DNA from: Trichomonas tenax
Lineage: Eukaryota > Parabasalia > Trichomonadida > Trichomonadidae
Assembly (NCBI GenBank): GCA_023091735.1
Contig: JALKBU010001025.1
Span: 1-18,216 of the forward strand
Reading direction: 5' to 3'
DNA: 18,216 nt
Shown here piece after piece: positions 8,986 through 17,989 of the stretch (the first letter of the stretch is position 1; each line of letters opens with the position of its first letter). The notes under the pieces were generated by a model. That model did no database searches. It saw nothing but the letters and a program-made list of their open reading frames with translations, and was not told the DNA's origin. The translations under genes were made by a program, and so were the position numbers.

Positions 8986-9582
8986 AAACTGGAGTTCGTC
9001 GATTCAAGCAATAAATGCCTTAGTGGTGACAATTGCACAGTTGTTTCATTTGGAACATTTCCACAAAGTCAGAAAATTGTAACCACCGGAAAATGGTATT
9101 ATGAACTTAATTACATTGAGGGATCACTGTACTATTTAGCAGGATTTTCTAATGGAAATCGTTTAGCTTTTTATAATTTTGGTAATAAACCAAGTATTTT
9201 CTACGACTCAGGCATCACAGCGAATATTAAAAGATATGGCAATACTGGGTTCAAAACAAACTTTACACGAATTGGAATCGGAATTGATATTGATAAATCT
9301 GTATTCTATGTTCAGACTGCAGAAGAATATCGACAATACAATTTCACGACATCCAATAATAATAATCAATGGCATGTGTCATTGAGTGAAGCAAGAAATG
9401 ATCAAAACATAATATATACTACTAAATTAGAAGTTATAACCAATAGAAACAAAATGAAATTACCTATTCCAGTTGGATTCAATATTTTCGAAGAAGAAAT
9501 GCCTTATATTTCATGCATTCCTCAAAGATATTCATTGATTAAATGTTGGAAATTTATGGTATTTGTTGAAATAAACTTGTGA
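8986..9582 (+). pseudogene. Open frame of 198 codons with SPRY-like character, no ATG near its start
   Basis: This frame is open after TGA 8983-8985 and ends at TGA 9580-9582. It has no ATG until late in the frame, so the 5' end is missing or in another frame. The content is clearly protein-like. It has TGKWYYELNYIEGSLYYLAGF, then NRLAFYNFGN, then RIGIGIDIDKSVFYV, then WHVSLSEAR and LPIPVGFNIFEEE near the end. The order resembles a SPRY/B30.2-type beta sandwich (GKWYYE, then GFS, then GIGIDxxxxxFYV, then a final P-x-GF). Cys pairs (KCLSGDNC) and the upstream signal-peptide fragment suggest a secreted protein. The SPRY assignment is by motif resemblance only. Confidence 0.5.
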
Positions 9583-10439
9583 TATTCTTTATAAAAATAT
9601 ATTTCAATAATATTTATGAAAGTTTTTTGAACTATAGTTGCAGAGAAATACTAAACAAAATTTTACGAGAAAAATGTGCGTTGATTTTAGTCGTTGAGTG
9701 AAGCTGAATGAACAGATTATTTAGCAAAACATTTTAAATAAATGTAGCAATGTGTTATGTTGAGATTTTGACTATTTTGTGATGTTCAATAATCATTGAA
9801 ATATTCTAATAATAATTGAATTAATAATAACACCATTTAAGGGAGGAAACTATAGAGATAAAGTACATTTGACCTTCTTAACTTTCAATCCATTATATTG
9901 TGATTTTCAATGAATTATTTCAAAAAATATAGCGATAACCATATTTGTTTAAGACTAATTATAATTTTCAAAATACAGTACAATAGTCGTGTTAAAATAG
10001 CTTAAATAATGCATTTAAGAATTGAAAATAAGAATGCTAAAATGGTCACTTTTTGCGTAAAAAAACACATTTTTCCAACTCCGCCCCTCCCAAACCCTCT
10101 CCAATGAATTCTTTCCAAAGTTAATATCAAAAATTTAATGACTGTGAAAATAAAATGGAAAAAGTTTATGCATGTATGGCAGCAGCGAGATTTCGGCTGG
10201 AAATAAATCAGGCTTGAGTTTCTGACAGAACTCCAAATTAATTAAGTAATTCACTCGAAAGAAATAAACAGTTTCTGATCATTCAATTTTAAATATCTAC
10301 AATATTTTATTACTCATGTAATATTGATATCATACAATATATTTATATAGAATTTATAAATGATCATATTTAACTACGCATGTCGACTTCCACGAAAATT
10401 CACGCCTGTAATATACATAGTGTTTGACATCAAAAAAAA
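9583..10439. other. Intergenic AT-rich region
   Basis: No recognisable coding frame. A C-rich patch at about 10079-10103 is the only compositional feature. Nothing else was seen. Confidence 0.55.
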
Positions 10440-10470
10440 TATTTAGGGGGAGTAACTCTGCCCCTAAATA
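10440..10470. repeat. Perfect 10-bp inverted repeat (hairpin)
   Basis: TATTTAGGGG at 10440-10449 and CCCCTAAATA at 10461-10470 are exact reverse complements around an 11-nt centre that itself contains GAG and CTC. It may be a transposon end or a structured RNA. It is followed by a short AAAT repeat to about 10482. Confidence 0.5.
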
Positions 10471-10548
10471 AATAAATAAATTCTATAGCCAAAATAGAGC
10501 TATATCATCAAAGTGATATTCATGTCTACGATCCCACCTAAAAACTTC

Positions 10549-10566
10549 AATTTGGTTAACCAAATT
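10549..10566. repeat. Perfect 18-bp palindrome
   Basis: AATTTGGTTAACCAAATT is its own reverse complement. It lies in non-coding DNA. It could be a binding site for a dimeric protein, or a chance AT-rich palindrome. Confidence 0.4.
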
Positions 10567-10570
10567 TTGT

Positions 10571-11009
10571 AAGGAATTGTGTGTGCTGATGAATGCCAAG
10601 AGTAGACAATTAAAGTCTTAATATCATCAATTATCTAGGTTTCAAATAGGAAATTTGTAATTTATCAATTAAAAAAAGCTCTGAATATAATGTTTATGCT
10701 TTAATCGTAAGGCATATCGATTTTTAAGAAAGTTGATTGTTTGATACCTTGAGACAAAATTAAAAATCGAATTTTCCGTAAATTTATCAAAATATTTTCA
10801 TGGGTTATCATGTAATTACGATGCAAGTCATAACATTAGTTGATATACTGTGCAAATGCGAATAATGCTTAATGATGAAAATAAAAAAAGTCGAATAAAA
10901 CATGAAGCAAGAGGAAATGTACGATGAGAACGGATGTGATATATCCTTCAGCAGTAGTTGACTGGGAAAAAATTGATTAAAATTACCAAATATTATTAAG
11001 TTTGAAATC
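10571..11009. other. Intergenic AT-rich region
   Basis: No gene recognised. A short ATG frame at about 10901-10960 (MKQEEMYDENGCDISFSSS) has coding-like codons but ends at once. It may be an outlying piece of the decayed sequence in the GC-rich island that follows. Confidence 0.45.
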
Positions 11010-11215
11010 GTGGGACAGGTGCCGGAGAATTGGCTGCCAGACCTAATTCGTTCATGTGTCAGCTTAGTTTTCGGGCCTTGTGAGAGTTTGGAATGAAGGC
11101 CCGATCATGTTTAAAAATAGGGGTGATAAAGGGTTGATTCCCGGATTATCCCTTTTAAGGGCAAAATTGAATGGTGTGCAGCTATCGTCGCATTTTTTTG
11201 GTGTGCGACATAACC
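11010..11215. other. GC-rich island with hairpins, unidentified
   Basis: This stretch is clearly richer in G and C than its flanks. It has a 9-bp stem (TCGGGCCTT 11071-11079, AAGGCCCGA 11096-11104). A second 6-bp stem (GTCGCA 11187-11192, TGCGAC 11204-11209) has a T7 run in its loop. Several frames are open: a plus frame after TAG at about 11065 to the stop at about 11258 contains WNEGPIMFKNRGDKGLIPG, and minus frames also read sensibly. I cannot tell whether this is a decayed coding fragment or a structured RNA, and no family was recognised. Confidence 0.35.
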
Positions 11216-11870
11216 TTATATACATTCAAAAATTGAATTGTGTCTACGGTTTGGTCTAACACAAAGTAAAATTTCGTAATCTGAGTTAATGTGACATATT
11301 TATACTATGCATAAAATGAATCATAATGGCTGAATTAAAATCTGTAAATAACATAAAAAATCTCATAAAATACAAAAATTGCACAAAAAATTGATTTTAC
11401 AAATGGTAACACGCACTGGACACAGGTCTCTTTCACTCGCACACACATAACCGCTTTTTCGATATGCGTATATGGAAAAACCATACTCTAAGAGAGCTTA
11501 TCAAAAATCCAATACGGTTGTGTGCAATCAATGATTTGATACGTGAATAACATTATATACAGAACAATATTCGAAAAATATAGATTAAAAACAAAATGCC
11601 ACTTTTTAAAGCATAATAATAAAATGTGATTACTTAACTAATTCTCTATATTTTGCTATTCTATTGGATTCATTATGTGTGTTCAAAATATGTTCTTAAA
11701 GAATATTTTCTTAAGTGAGTATAAATTGAATACAAGCAAACGGTTTTACGGAACTGAAAATTGAGTGGATAGCCGTTTTGCGTATAGTCTTTTATACGCA
11801 CTCTAGAAAATATTCTATGAGAAAACATTTTGAACATGCATAACTATGGATGTGTGAATTAGGCACTTTT
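11216..11870. other. Intergenic AT-rich region
   Basis: No open frame, family motif or long repeat recognised. Confidence 0.55.
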
Positions 11871-12600
11871 TAGCTGCGCGCGAACTCTATATTTTTAAGG
11901 ATCGCGCGGAAGGAGCAATCCAAGGACCCTTTATAATGCAGTTTGACCCGGAAATTATAAAAATCTACCTCATTATCTTATCGAACCCCTATAAAAATCC
12001 CCTTATTATTTTCAATTCCCCTTTTATTGAAACTCTTAGAATACCTTTTATAACAATTTCTCCCTCATATTAACACATAATTTCCCTCAATAATTAATAT
12101 AACCCCTGTGTAATTAGTGGAAAAGTGATAAAATTCGCTAATAAGGATTTTAGCGCATGTGCCGAATTCTCATAAACAAAATTGAATAGCGCAGCGAATG
12201 CGCTACGTGTTCGCTAAATTCGCTAATGCGCTATATGATTTTCATATTACACATTTCATTTAGATAATAAACAACCAAGAAAAAGCATAGATTTATCGAA
12301 AAGCTCTTGAGAAAAATTCAATTTATTATGAATAACTTAAGAGGGACACTGTAAACTATTGTGCATTAAAAATCACTCGTTTTTAGGTTCAAAAACCCAA
12401 GATTAATTTTAAATAAAATCAAATCCTCTGATTTTAACTTTAATGTTGTGAAATTATAATCACAAATGCTAATGGTATATCTCTGTGGTGATATTTTAGG
12501 ATACAAATATAATTCCTTAAAAATTGGCACAACAATGTCACTTTTCAGCGCGAACTGGGTCTGCGATTTTAGCGAATTGGCCCATTTTTGCCAATTCGCT
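11871..12600. repeat. Cluster of hairpins and short repeated words (TTCGCTAA, TGCGCTA)
   Basis: Three perfect inverted repeats stand out. CGCGCGA/TCGCGCG is at 11877-11883 and 11902-11908. TAGCGCA/TGCGCTA is at 12187-12193 and 12199-12205. AGCGAATTGGC/GCCAATTCGCT is at 12571-12581 and 12590-12600, with an 8-nt loop. AAATTCGCTAA occurs at 12131-12141 and 12216-12226, TTCGCTAA also at 12210-12217, and TGCGCTA again at 12227-12233. Between them, 11986-12116 carries C-runs every 13-29 nt. It contains no gene. It may be remnants of a non-autonomous transposon or a degenerate satellite. Confidence 0.45.
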
Positions 12601-13198
12601 CATCCATAGCATAACGAATCCATTGAAACTATATATGTCCAATGTAGTATTGATATCAACATATTAAATAAAATGTGACACCAATATAAAAAAAAAGTAT
12701 AAATTGCGAACGATTAAAATGTAAACTTTGAAACTGTTATTTTAAAAGTGTTGAAAATTGTGATTGTATTCGATTTGCGGTCAATTATATAAGTTATCTA
12801 CTTATTTAAACCCGTAAAATTTCCTATTTTTGAATCAAAAAAGCAGTTTTTTCTTTCTTGCACACATTTGCATATGTCAGATGCATACAAGCCTTTTTAC
12901 CTGCATTGGGATTTTGTGTATCATTAGCATCCTTAATTGAAAACATCATTTTCAAAAAAATCACCAAAATTTTAATATCAATGTCTTGATTAAAAAATAA
13001 CAAGTTAACATATTTCAAATATGTGATTTGCTTTATTAAGCACTGTGTGAACAGAACTTTAATATATCCACAGATTTATGACTAAATTGCAATTTTGATA
13101 TTTTATGAATTTGATTTAGATGCAAAATCTTTAGTTTCAGTAAGAAAAGTAGAATTAAAAAGCAACAGTGCTTTATTTTATTCGAAGAAAGTCTTATA
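12601..13198. other. Intergenic AT-rich region downstream of the SPT gene
   Basis: A minus frame at 12824-13018 opens only at TTG and has no recognisable motif, so it is not called. Nothing else was seen. Confidence 0.55.
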
Positions 13199-13202
13199 TT
13201 TA
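13199..13202 (-). promoter_or_regulatory. Polyadenylation signal TAAA of the SPT gene
   Basis: TAAA on the minus strand lies 16 nt after the SPT stop codon and fits the UAAA signal known from Trichomonas. Confidence 0.4.
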
Positions 13203-13218
13203 ATTAGAAGTTGTGAAG

Positions 13219-14634
13219 TTAGAGAATGCTGGCAGCGGCGCGCTTGATTGTCTCAGCAGCAGCCTTGATCTGTTGCTGTGAGTGAGCTGGTGAAACGTGG
13301 ACCTTGATTGTCGGTCTCTCCTTGTTAGCATCGCGGTTGAGTGTGAACTTGGACTTGACGATGAATGTTGGAGATGTGGCATCGTTGAGAGCAGCATCGC
13401 AGATCTTCTGGAGTGTCTCGTTGGCCTCCTTGAATGGTGTCTCCTTTCCGAGTCTAAGGTGGACAATTGGAGAGAGGATATCGGAGACAATTTCAAGGCC
13501 TTTGATGTCAGCAAGTTCGTGGTGCATCTGAGAAATGTTAGCGCGAAGGTTGAAAATACGCTCGGCACCATCCTTCTCGACGATTTCTACAGCACGGCGA
13601 GCACAGATGACAGCGTATGGTGGAGGAGAAGCAGAGAAAATGTAAGCGTGGGAGGATAATCTCTGGTGATTGCAAAGATCCTTTGTTGAGATTGTGAAAC
13701 CACCGAGTGAAGCGAGAGCTGGACCATAGGAACCAATAGAGATTTCAATTTCAGAACGATCTATATCGAAATGCTCGCAAGCACCGCGACCAGTCTTACC
13801 GAGTGAGCCAAATGATAATGTCTCATCGAGGATGATGCGGAGGCAGAACTCGTGGCGGAGCTTGATGAGTGTTGGAAGATCGATAACAGAACCATCATTC
13901 GTGGAAATGCCTTCAGCAACAACCCAGCGGTTGCATCTGTCCCAGCGCTCGAAGCTGTTCTTTGCCTTGATGATCTTGTCACGGAGGTCGCTCATATCAT
14001 TGTGTTTGTAGACAACAACTTTACCGCGTGTCAATTCCGAGCCAATCTTGATAGCGAACCAGCAATGCTCATCGATGAAGACGACATCTGTGTTGTGAGC
14101 GAAAGCCTGGATAATAGATGTTGTTGTTGCAAATGGGAAGCAGTAGTTAACGGAGTCTTCGACGCCTGTCCAGCGTGCGACGGCTTCTTCGACATCGAGG
14201 TGAGCGTCCATTGTACCGTAGAACTGACGTGGGCCGCAGGAACCAACTGCATAGTGGTCAATGGCCTTCTGAGCGGCGTCTAAGATTTCCTTGTTGTTGT
14301 TAAGACCGAAGAAGTTTGGAACAGCGAAGTTAAGGGCTTCCTTACCTTCAACTGTGATTTTATCGGTAGGAGCGCTTGTTACTGTCTTATTATCAAGAAC
14401 TGACTGGTCATAATCATCAGGAAGTTCAGGGACAATTGGATCTGGATGCCATGCGTCGATAATGGAGTCTTCCTCAGCTGGAGTAAGTTCTTCATCATTT
14501 TTGATAATTATTTCGCGTGGTTTGCGTGTCAACAAAACGAAGATGGCGACTAACAAAGCGATCTCGAATATTAAGTGCTTTGGAGTGGATGCCCAAATAC
14601 TGGCCAAAAATTCCTCAACAAAGGAAACAACCAT
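13219..14634 (-). CDS. Serine palmitoyltransferase subunit 1 (LCB1/SPTLC1-type)
   Basis: A 471-residue fold-type I PLP enzyme of the alpha-oxoamine synthase family. SPT joins L-serine and palmitoyl-CoA to give 3-ketodihydrosphingosine, the first step of sphingolipid synthesis, at the ER membrane. A membrane segment at about 21-36 (LIFEIALLVAIFVLLT) precedes the aminotransferase domain, as in SPTLC1. Signature stretches are NFFGLNNN at 107-114, VGSCGPRQFYGT at 130-141, DETLSFGSLG at 270-279, GRGACEHF at 282-289 and RLSSHAYIFSASPPP. The place where LCB2 has the PLP-binding Lys reads GSYGPALASLGG (301-312) with no Lys. This identifies the regulatory LCB1-type subunit, which must pair with an LCB2 encoded elsewhere. 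Cys133 matches the conserved Cys of the CGPR motif. Codon use is markedly C/G-rich and uniform, suggesting high expression. It starts at ATG 14634, 21 nt after a TCATT initiator. Confidence 0.93.
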   Translation of the reverse strand: MVVSFVEEFLASIWASTPKHLIFEIALLVAIFVLLTRKPREIIIKNDEELTPAEEDSIIDAWHPDPIVPELPDDYDQSVLDNKTVTSAPTDKITVEGKEALNFAVPNFFGLNNNKEILDAAQKAIDHYAVGSCGPRQFYGTMDAHLDVEEAVARWTGVEDSVNYCFPFATTTSIIQAFAHNTDVVFIDEHCWFAIKIGSELTRGKVVVYKHNDMSDLRDKIIKAKNSFERWDRCNRWVVAEGISTNDGSVIDLPTLIKLRHEFCLRIILDETLSFGSLGKTGRGACEHFDIDRSEIEISIGSYGPALASLGGFTISTKDLCNHQRLSSHAYIFSASPPPYAVICARRAVEIVEKDGAERIFNLRANISQMHHELADIKGLEIVSDILSPIVHLRLGKETPFKEANETLQKICDAALNDATSPTFIVKSKFTLNRDANKERPTIKVHVSPAHSQQQIKAAAETIKRAAASIL

Positions 14635-14652
14635 AATTTTATTTTTTTTGTT

Positions 14653-14657
14653 AATGA
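14653..14657 (-). promoter_or_regulatory. Inr-like element TCATT of the SPT gene
   Basis: TCATT on the minus strand fits the trichomonad initiator TCA(+1)YW, with A at 14655, 21 nt before the ATG. The short distance is typical of Trichomonas 5' leaders. Function is inferred. Confidence 0.4.
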
Positions 14658-14659
14658 TC

Positions 14660-15683
14660 GGGATAATTTCAAATAAAACTGCTTAGATAATCATTTTTGG
14701 ATCCTCTACATATAAATAATCAGTTTTTAACCAAAAATTTAGCATGGCTACACAACCTTTCAAAAATCTTCAAAAGTGACCAAACTTTACATGTCAGAAA
14801 ATTTGAGATCAAAAATTTTCGAACTTGTTTTTTAGAATGCCTTTTGTGTAGTAAATTTTGGAGTTTTAATAATTTTGAATTATCGGCGATTTTTTGTTGG
14901 ATTCGTGGAGAAATTGATTAATTTAGATCGCCATAATATAAGAAGTTTATTTCATGATCCAATTTTTTTTATTAACTTTCTGATGAATGAAATAGATATG
15001 CTATAGGATAAAGATTACAAAATCAGATTTTTAAGACTTTTGTTAGAATCAAAATTGGATTGGTCAGTGAAAAAGCGGTGACTGCGCGGTGCAGTGATGG
15101 CCAACCGACACATATCTGGCTTGAATGCGCTCCTGGGATAAAATTGACGACTGATTAAATTTTTATTCAAGAAATCTCAAAATTGATCAATATCGCTACT
15201 GATACATCCAATGGGATGTTCTGGTTGTTGTTGAAATCAGACAGGAGCGATTGACCACATTATCGGTCAAATTCAATGTGAAGTTGGATCAGATTTTACG
15301 TGACAAAATAATAAAGATAATAACGATATGGAACCCGTCACTTTTGAAATAAGGTTATTACATTATATGATTCTTTGTGTTTTCCCTTCTCGCACTTCAC
15401 CGCCAGTAATCCGATGCCGAGCTTATCATGAATCTTCGTTGTGGCATGCACATTCTCGAGAATACGTATTCTTGATTGATCAATATTTCTGTCAAGTAAA
15501 ATTGATAAATCTGACAGATCATAACAATAAAAGTCATTCCAAGAAGAAAAATTATTGAAACTAGAACTATCAAATGAAGAGACTGGTAAATACTTATTTT
15601 ATTTTTCCATATTAAAGATATTAGATAGATTAAAGTCCAAATATTTTCAATGAAAGTGGATTTATCTGTCATATTTTTCCATA
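14660..15683. other. Divergent intergenic region between the SPT and helical-protein genes, first part
   Basis: It contains an exact TTTACATGTCA at 14786-14796, about 152-162 nt upstream of the SPT ATG. An ATG frame on the plus strand (15328-15558, 76 residues) and an overlapping hydrophobic ATG frame on the minus strand (15397-15672, 91 residues, two possible membrane segments) both lack any family motif. They cannot both be real, so neither is called. Confidence 0.45.
14786..14796 (-). promoter_or_regulatory. TTTACATGTCA motif upstream of the SPT gene
   Basis: Identical to the two copies upstream of the ERGIC3-like gene and at a similar distance from the start (about 155 nt). It is on the plus strand, so reversed relative to the SPT gene. 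Confidence 0.35.
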
Positions 15684-15694
15684 TTTACATGTCA
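15684..15694 (+). promoter_or_regulatory. TTTACATGTCA motif upstream of the helical-protein gene
   Basis: Exact fourth copy in the window, about 400 nt upstream of ATG 16093. This is farther than at the other genes, so the link to this promoter is weaker. From here to 16080 the DNA is AT-rich with no recognisable gene. Confidence 0.25.
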
Positions 15695-16080
15695 TATCAA
15701 TAATAATTTCTTGCATTTTCTTACTGAGAATCAGTTACATAACACACTCATCAATAAAAATATGCAATTTGACTCCTTCCATTTCATATACAAACCAAAC
15801 AAACTGATGAATAATGAATTTAATACCAAGATATGTGATCTAAGCACAAACATATGCATCATCAAATTCAGCTTACTTGGTTTAATTGATAATATCATTT
15901 TGGAAGATTACAATTGCTTAGAAAAGCAAAAAATAACTTCATTAGAATTATGAATCGGATATAAAGGTGACAAATAATTAAGGGGAATAAACAAATAAAG
16001 AGGGAATATACAACATTGATAGATAAGAATATTTACACGATAAAACTCAATTTTATTCACATTATTTGACACTTAAACTG

Positions 16081-16085
16081 TCATA
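16081..16085 (+). promoter_or_regulatory. Inr-like element TCATA of the helical-protein gene
   Basis: TCATA fits TCA(+1)YW with A at 16083, 10 nt before ATG 16093. It also supports that start over the TTG-opened extension at 16066. Confidence 0.45.
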
Positions 16086-16092
16086 TAATAAA

Positions 16093-16872
16093 ATGTTTGC
16101 ACAATTGAAGGGACCTCCGCAGATAGTTCAGTTAGAAGCCTTCACGAACGCCATGGACCAGCTCGTTCAGGAGTTTGCGAACAGGGCCACAGTCATTGCA
16201 CAGCTAAATCACTGCATTATCAACATCATATCGAATGAAGTGCCAGATAGCGGTGTTTACTTTGTCAAAATATCAGATGCATACAAAAAACTCGCAAATC
16301 TATATAGGCACGTTGCAGTGAGCCTCAACAGAGCAATTGAAGACTTCAAAGATATCAATGCCAGGTACATTGTTGGCAAAAGGCTCTCAAAAAGGCGACA
16401 TATGATAAAGCAAGTATTAGAGGATGCCAGTAAACATGGAATCAACTTCGTAAAAGCAACTATTCCTGTTGATGTGTTAAAAGATAAAGTAAAAGATCCA
16501 GAATTCCAGAAAAAGATCAACATAACTAAAGATTTATACGATACTGATTGCGAACTTATCGAATTCCAGAAGAAATTTGCATTATTCAAAATGAGAAGAG
16601 TGAAATCTGGCTGGATGATGCTTACACAGACTTTTTCGAACTTCACTGCAATGGAGTGCTCTTTTTACAATGAACTCGCAGGTCTTTATCGCAAAGCTTT
16701 AGGATTTCTCCCAATTGAACCAGAACCAATTGTTGAAAGACCAATTGAATTGCCTATAACTTTGCCGCCAGAGATGCTATCAATGCAGCGTCCTATAATT
16801 CAAGAAATCGCAGAATCTGAAGAAACTCCTGAAATGATTAACACGAATGTTAGTGTTGACTTTAGATATTAA
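16093..16872 (+). CDS. Helical protein, possibly BAR-like (AH/BAR superfamily), function unknown
   Basis: A 259-residue soluble protein. The frame is open upstream to 16066, but the first ATG is 16093, right after an initiator-like TCATA, so I start there. Residues 1 to about 204 are rich in Leu, Lys, Glu and Ala with few Pro, and read as long amphipathic helices with basic clusters (GKRLSKRRHMIKQVLEDA, KMRRVKSGW). The final 55 residues are Pro/Glu-rich and probably disordered (IEPEPIVERPIELPITLPPE). The length and helix pattern resemble BAR-type membrane-curving domains, with Lys/Arg for lipid contact. This is a structural guess; no diagnostic motif exists and other helical bundles are possible. 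There is no signal peptide or membrane segment. TAAA occurs 41 nt after the stop. Confidence 0.85.
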   Translation: MFAQLKGPPQIVQLEAFTNAMDQLVQEFANRATVIAQLNHCIINIISNEVPDSGVYFVKISDAYKKLANLYRHVAVSLNRAIEDFKDINARYIVGKRLSKRRHMIKQVLEDASKHGINFVKATIPVDVLKDKVKDPEFQKKINITKDLYDTDCELIEFQKKFALFKMRRVKSGWMMLTQTFSNFTAMECSFYNELAGLYRKALGFLPIEPEPIVERPIELPITLPPEMLSMQRPIIQEIAESEETPEMINTNVSVDFRY

Positions 16873-16912
16873 TCTGACTTTGCGATTCATTATAATTTTG
16901 TATGTAGAAGTT

Positions 16913-16916
16913 TAAA
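16913..16916 (+). promoter_or_regulatory. Candidate polyadenylation signal TAAA of the helical-protein gene
   Basis: First TAAA after the stop, 41 nt downstream. It fits the trichomonad UAAA signal. Confidence 0.3.
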
Positions 16917-17538
16917 CATAATAAATATTTTCGGGATTTTGTGGATTTCCTATTTTAAATTTTCATCGTTGCTAAGTTTGGAACATACAAACATACATCA
17001 AAATCAATATATTTCATAATGCTAAATCTCAGAATTCATTTTCATTTGATAATTTTTCATCATTTATTCAAATTATAATTGAAACATTTTCCACAATAAT
17101 GTGTAGTGAAGCTCATTTGCTATTGATAAATTTAAAGTAAAATTGATATAATTTCTCTCAAGAAATTAAATATGTTCAAATTTAAATTATTTATTAGATA
17201 ATGATGAATATTTAAGTATCAATGGCATAAAGAATATCCAGCATGAAGAAGTAAATCATTTATCTTCATTTTGTTTCAAGTTATATTTTTTATCAATCTA
17301 AAACTTTCGTCGAATAAAATAAAGCTCTGTTGCTTTTTAATTCTTCTTTTCATACTGAAACCTAAAGGCTTAAGATCTAAATCAAAACCATAAAATTACA
17401 AAATTACAATTCAAAATCTTATTAATAATGTTATTTGTATGTAATTTTAAAGTAATTGCCTATTGATTGAATGCAATTTGAAGTGATTGAATAGTGTTAT
17501 AAATATATTTGTTGAGCAACATCTGTTTCTTTCTTATT
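16917..17538. other. Intergenic AT-rich region
   Basis: 3' flank of the helical-protein gene. No coding frame, repeat or hairpin of note was seen. Confidence 0.6.
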
Positions 17539-17813
17539 TCAATTCCTTGGAACAATGGCTCCACACAATGCAACAATATTATTTGTTTCATTAATGAACT
17601 GCCCTCCACTGTCCTCAGAATTCAATAACACCTGATTCAATAATGGAATTTCTTAAAGTGACAATATCTTCGGCATCATAAATTTCTAACAAATAATTTG
17701 CAGTATTGCATCGAAATTCGCAAAATTCGATAATAGTGTTGGCACTTCAAAGATGATTTAAGAGCTTCGATGTCTGTCAAGGCACTCTGTGCCCGGGATT
17801 GTTCACAATCCAT
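17539..17813 (-). pseudogene. 5' remnant of an ARM-repeat-like (importin-alpha-like) gene, frameshifted
   Basis: ATG 17813 opens MDCEQSRAQSALTDIEALKSS with normal codons. Protein-like content then jumps between frames: IFEVPTLLSNFANFDAILQ, then YDAEDIVTLRNSIIESGVIEF, then EDSGGQFINETNNIVALCGA, ending at TGA 17539-17541. The order resembles the start of an armadillo-repeat protein of importin-alpha type (an LxxLxS segment, then IIESGVIEF like the xGVIPxFVxFL entry of the first ARM repeat). At least two or three frame changes in 275 nt mean it is non-functional. The rest of the gene is absent. The family call is by resemblance only. Confidence 0.45.
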
Positions 17814-17898
17814 GATTTATTATGGGATAAAAAATTAAAAATATTATTTTTTAACTCAGATTAAAGCCGACAAGGAACAATTAGATTATAACACTCAT

Positions 17899-17930
17899 GT
17901 ACACGTGTACGGAGGCCAACTTTGTTGGCC
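17899..17930. repeat. Palindrome followed by a perfect hairpin
   Basis: GTACACGTGTAC (17899-17910) is a perfect 12-bp palindrome. It is followed by GGCCAAC TTT GTTGGCC (17914-17930), a 7-bp stem with a 3-nt loop. The GC-rich block continues to about 17950. GGAGGCCAAC here also occurs at 1129-1138. It may be a transposon end. Confidence 0.5.
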
Positions 17931-17989
17931 AGAGTGCACAGTGTGTGCGTATTCATTCACAGATCAAAACACAAATCATTTGAATTCTT

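Noticed and set aside
12824..13018. Minus-strand frame of 64 residues containing KKACMHLTYANVC
   Set aside because: It opens only at TTG and nothing recognisable was found.
13200..14283. Several open frames overlapping the SPT gene in other frames
   Set aside because: These are shadows of the GC-biased SPT coding sequence.
15328..15558. Plus-strand ATG frame of 76 residues
   Set aside because: No motif, no initiator-like element upstream, and a stop lies just before the ATG. It overlaps the minus-strand frame.
15397..15672. Minus-strand ATG frame of 91 residues with two hydrophobic segments
   Set aside because: It overlaps a plus-strand ATG frame, has no family motif, and hydrophobic AT-rich frames arise easily by chance.
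16066..16092. N-terminal extension of the helical protein
   Set aside because: It starts at TTG and overlaps the likely initiator TCATA. ATG 16093 is the better start.
17539..17813. Serine protease reading of the EDSGGQF stretch
   Set aside because: The GDSGG resemblance is isolated. No His or Asp motif or protease context is present, and the surrounding peptides fit an ARM-like protein better.
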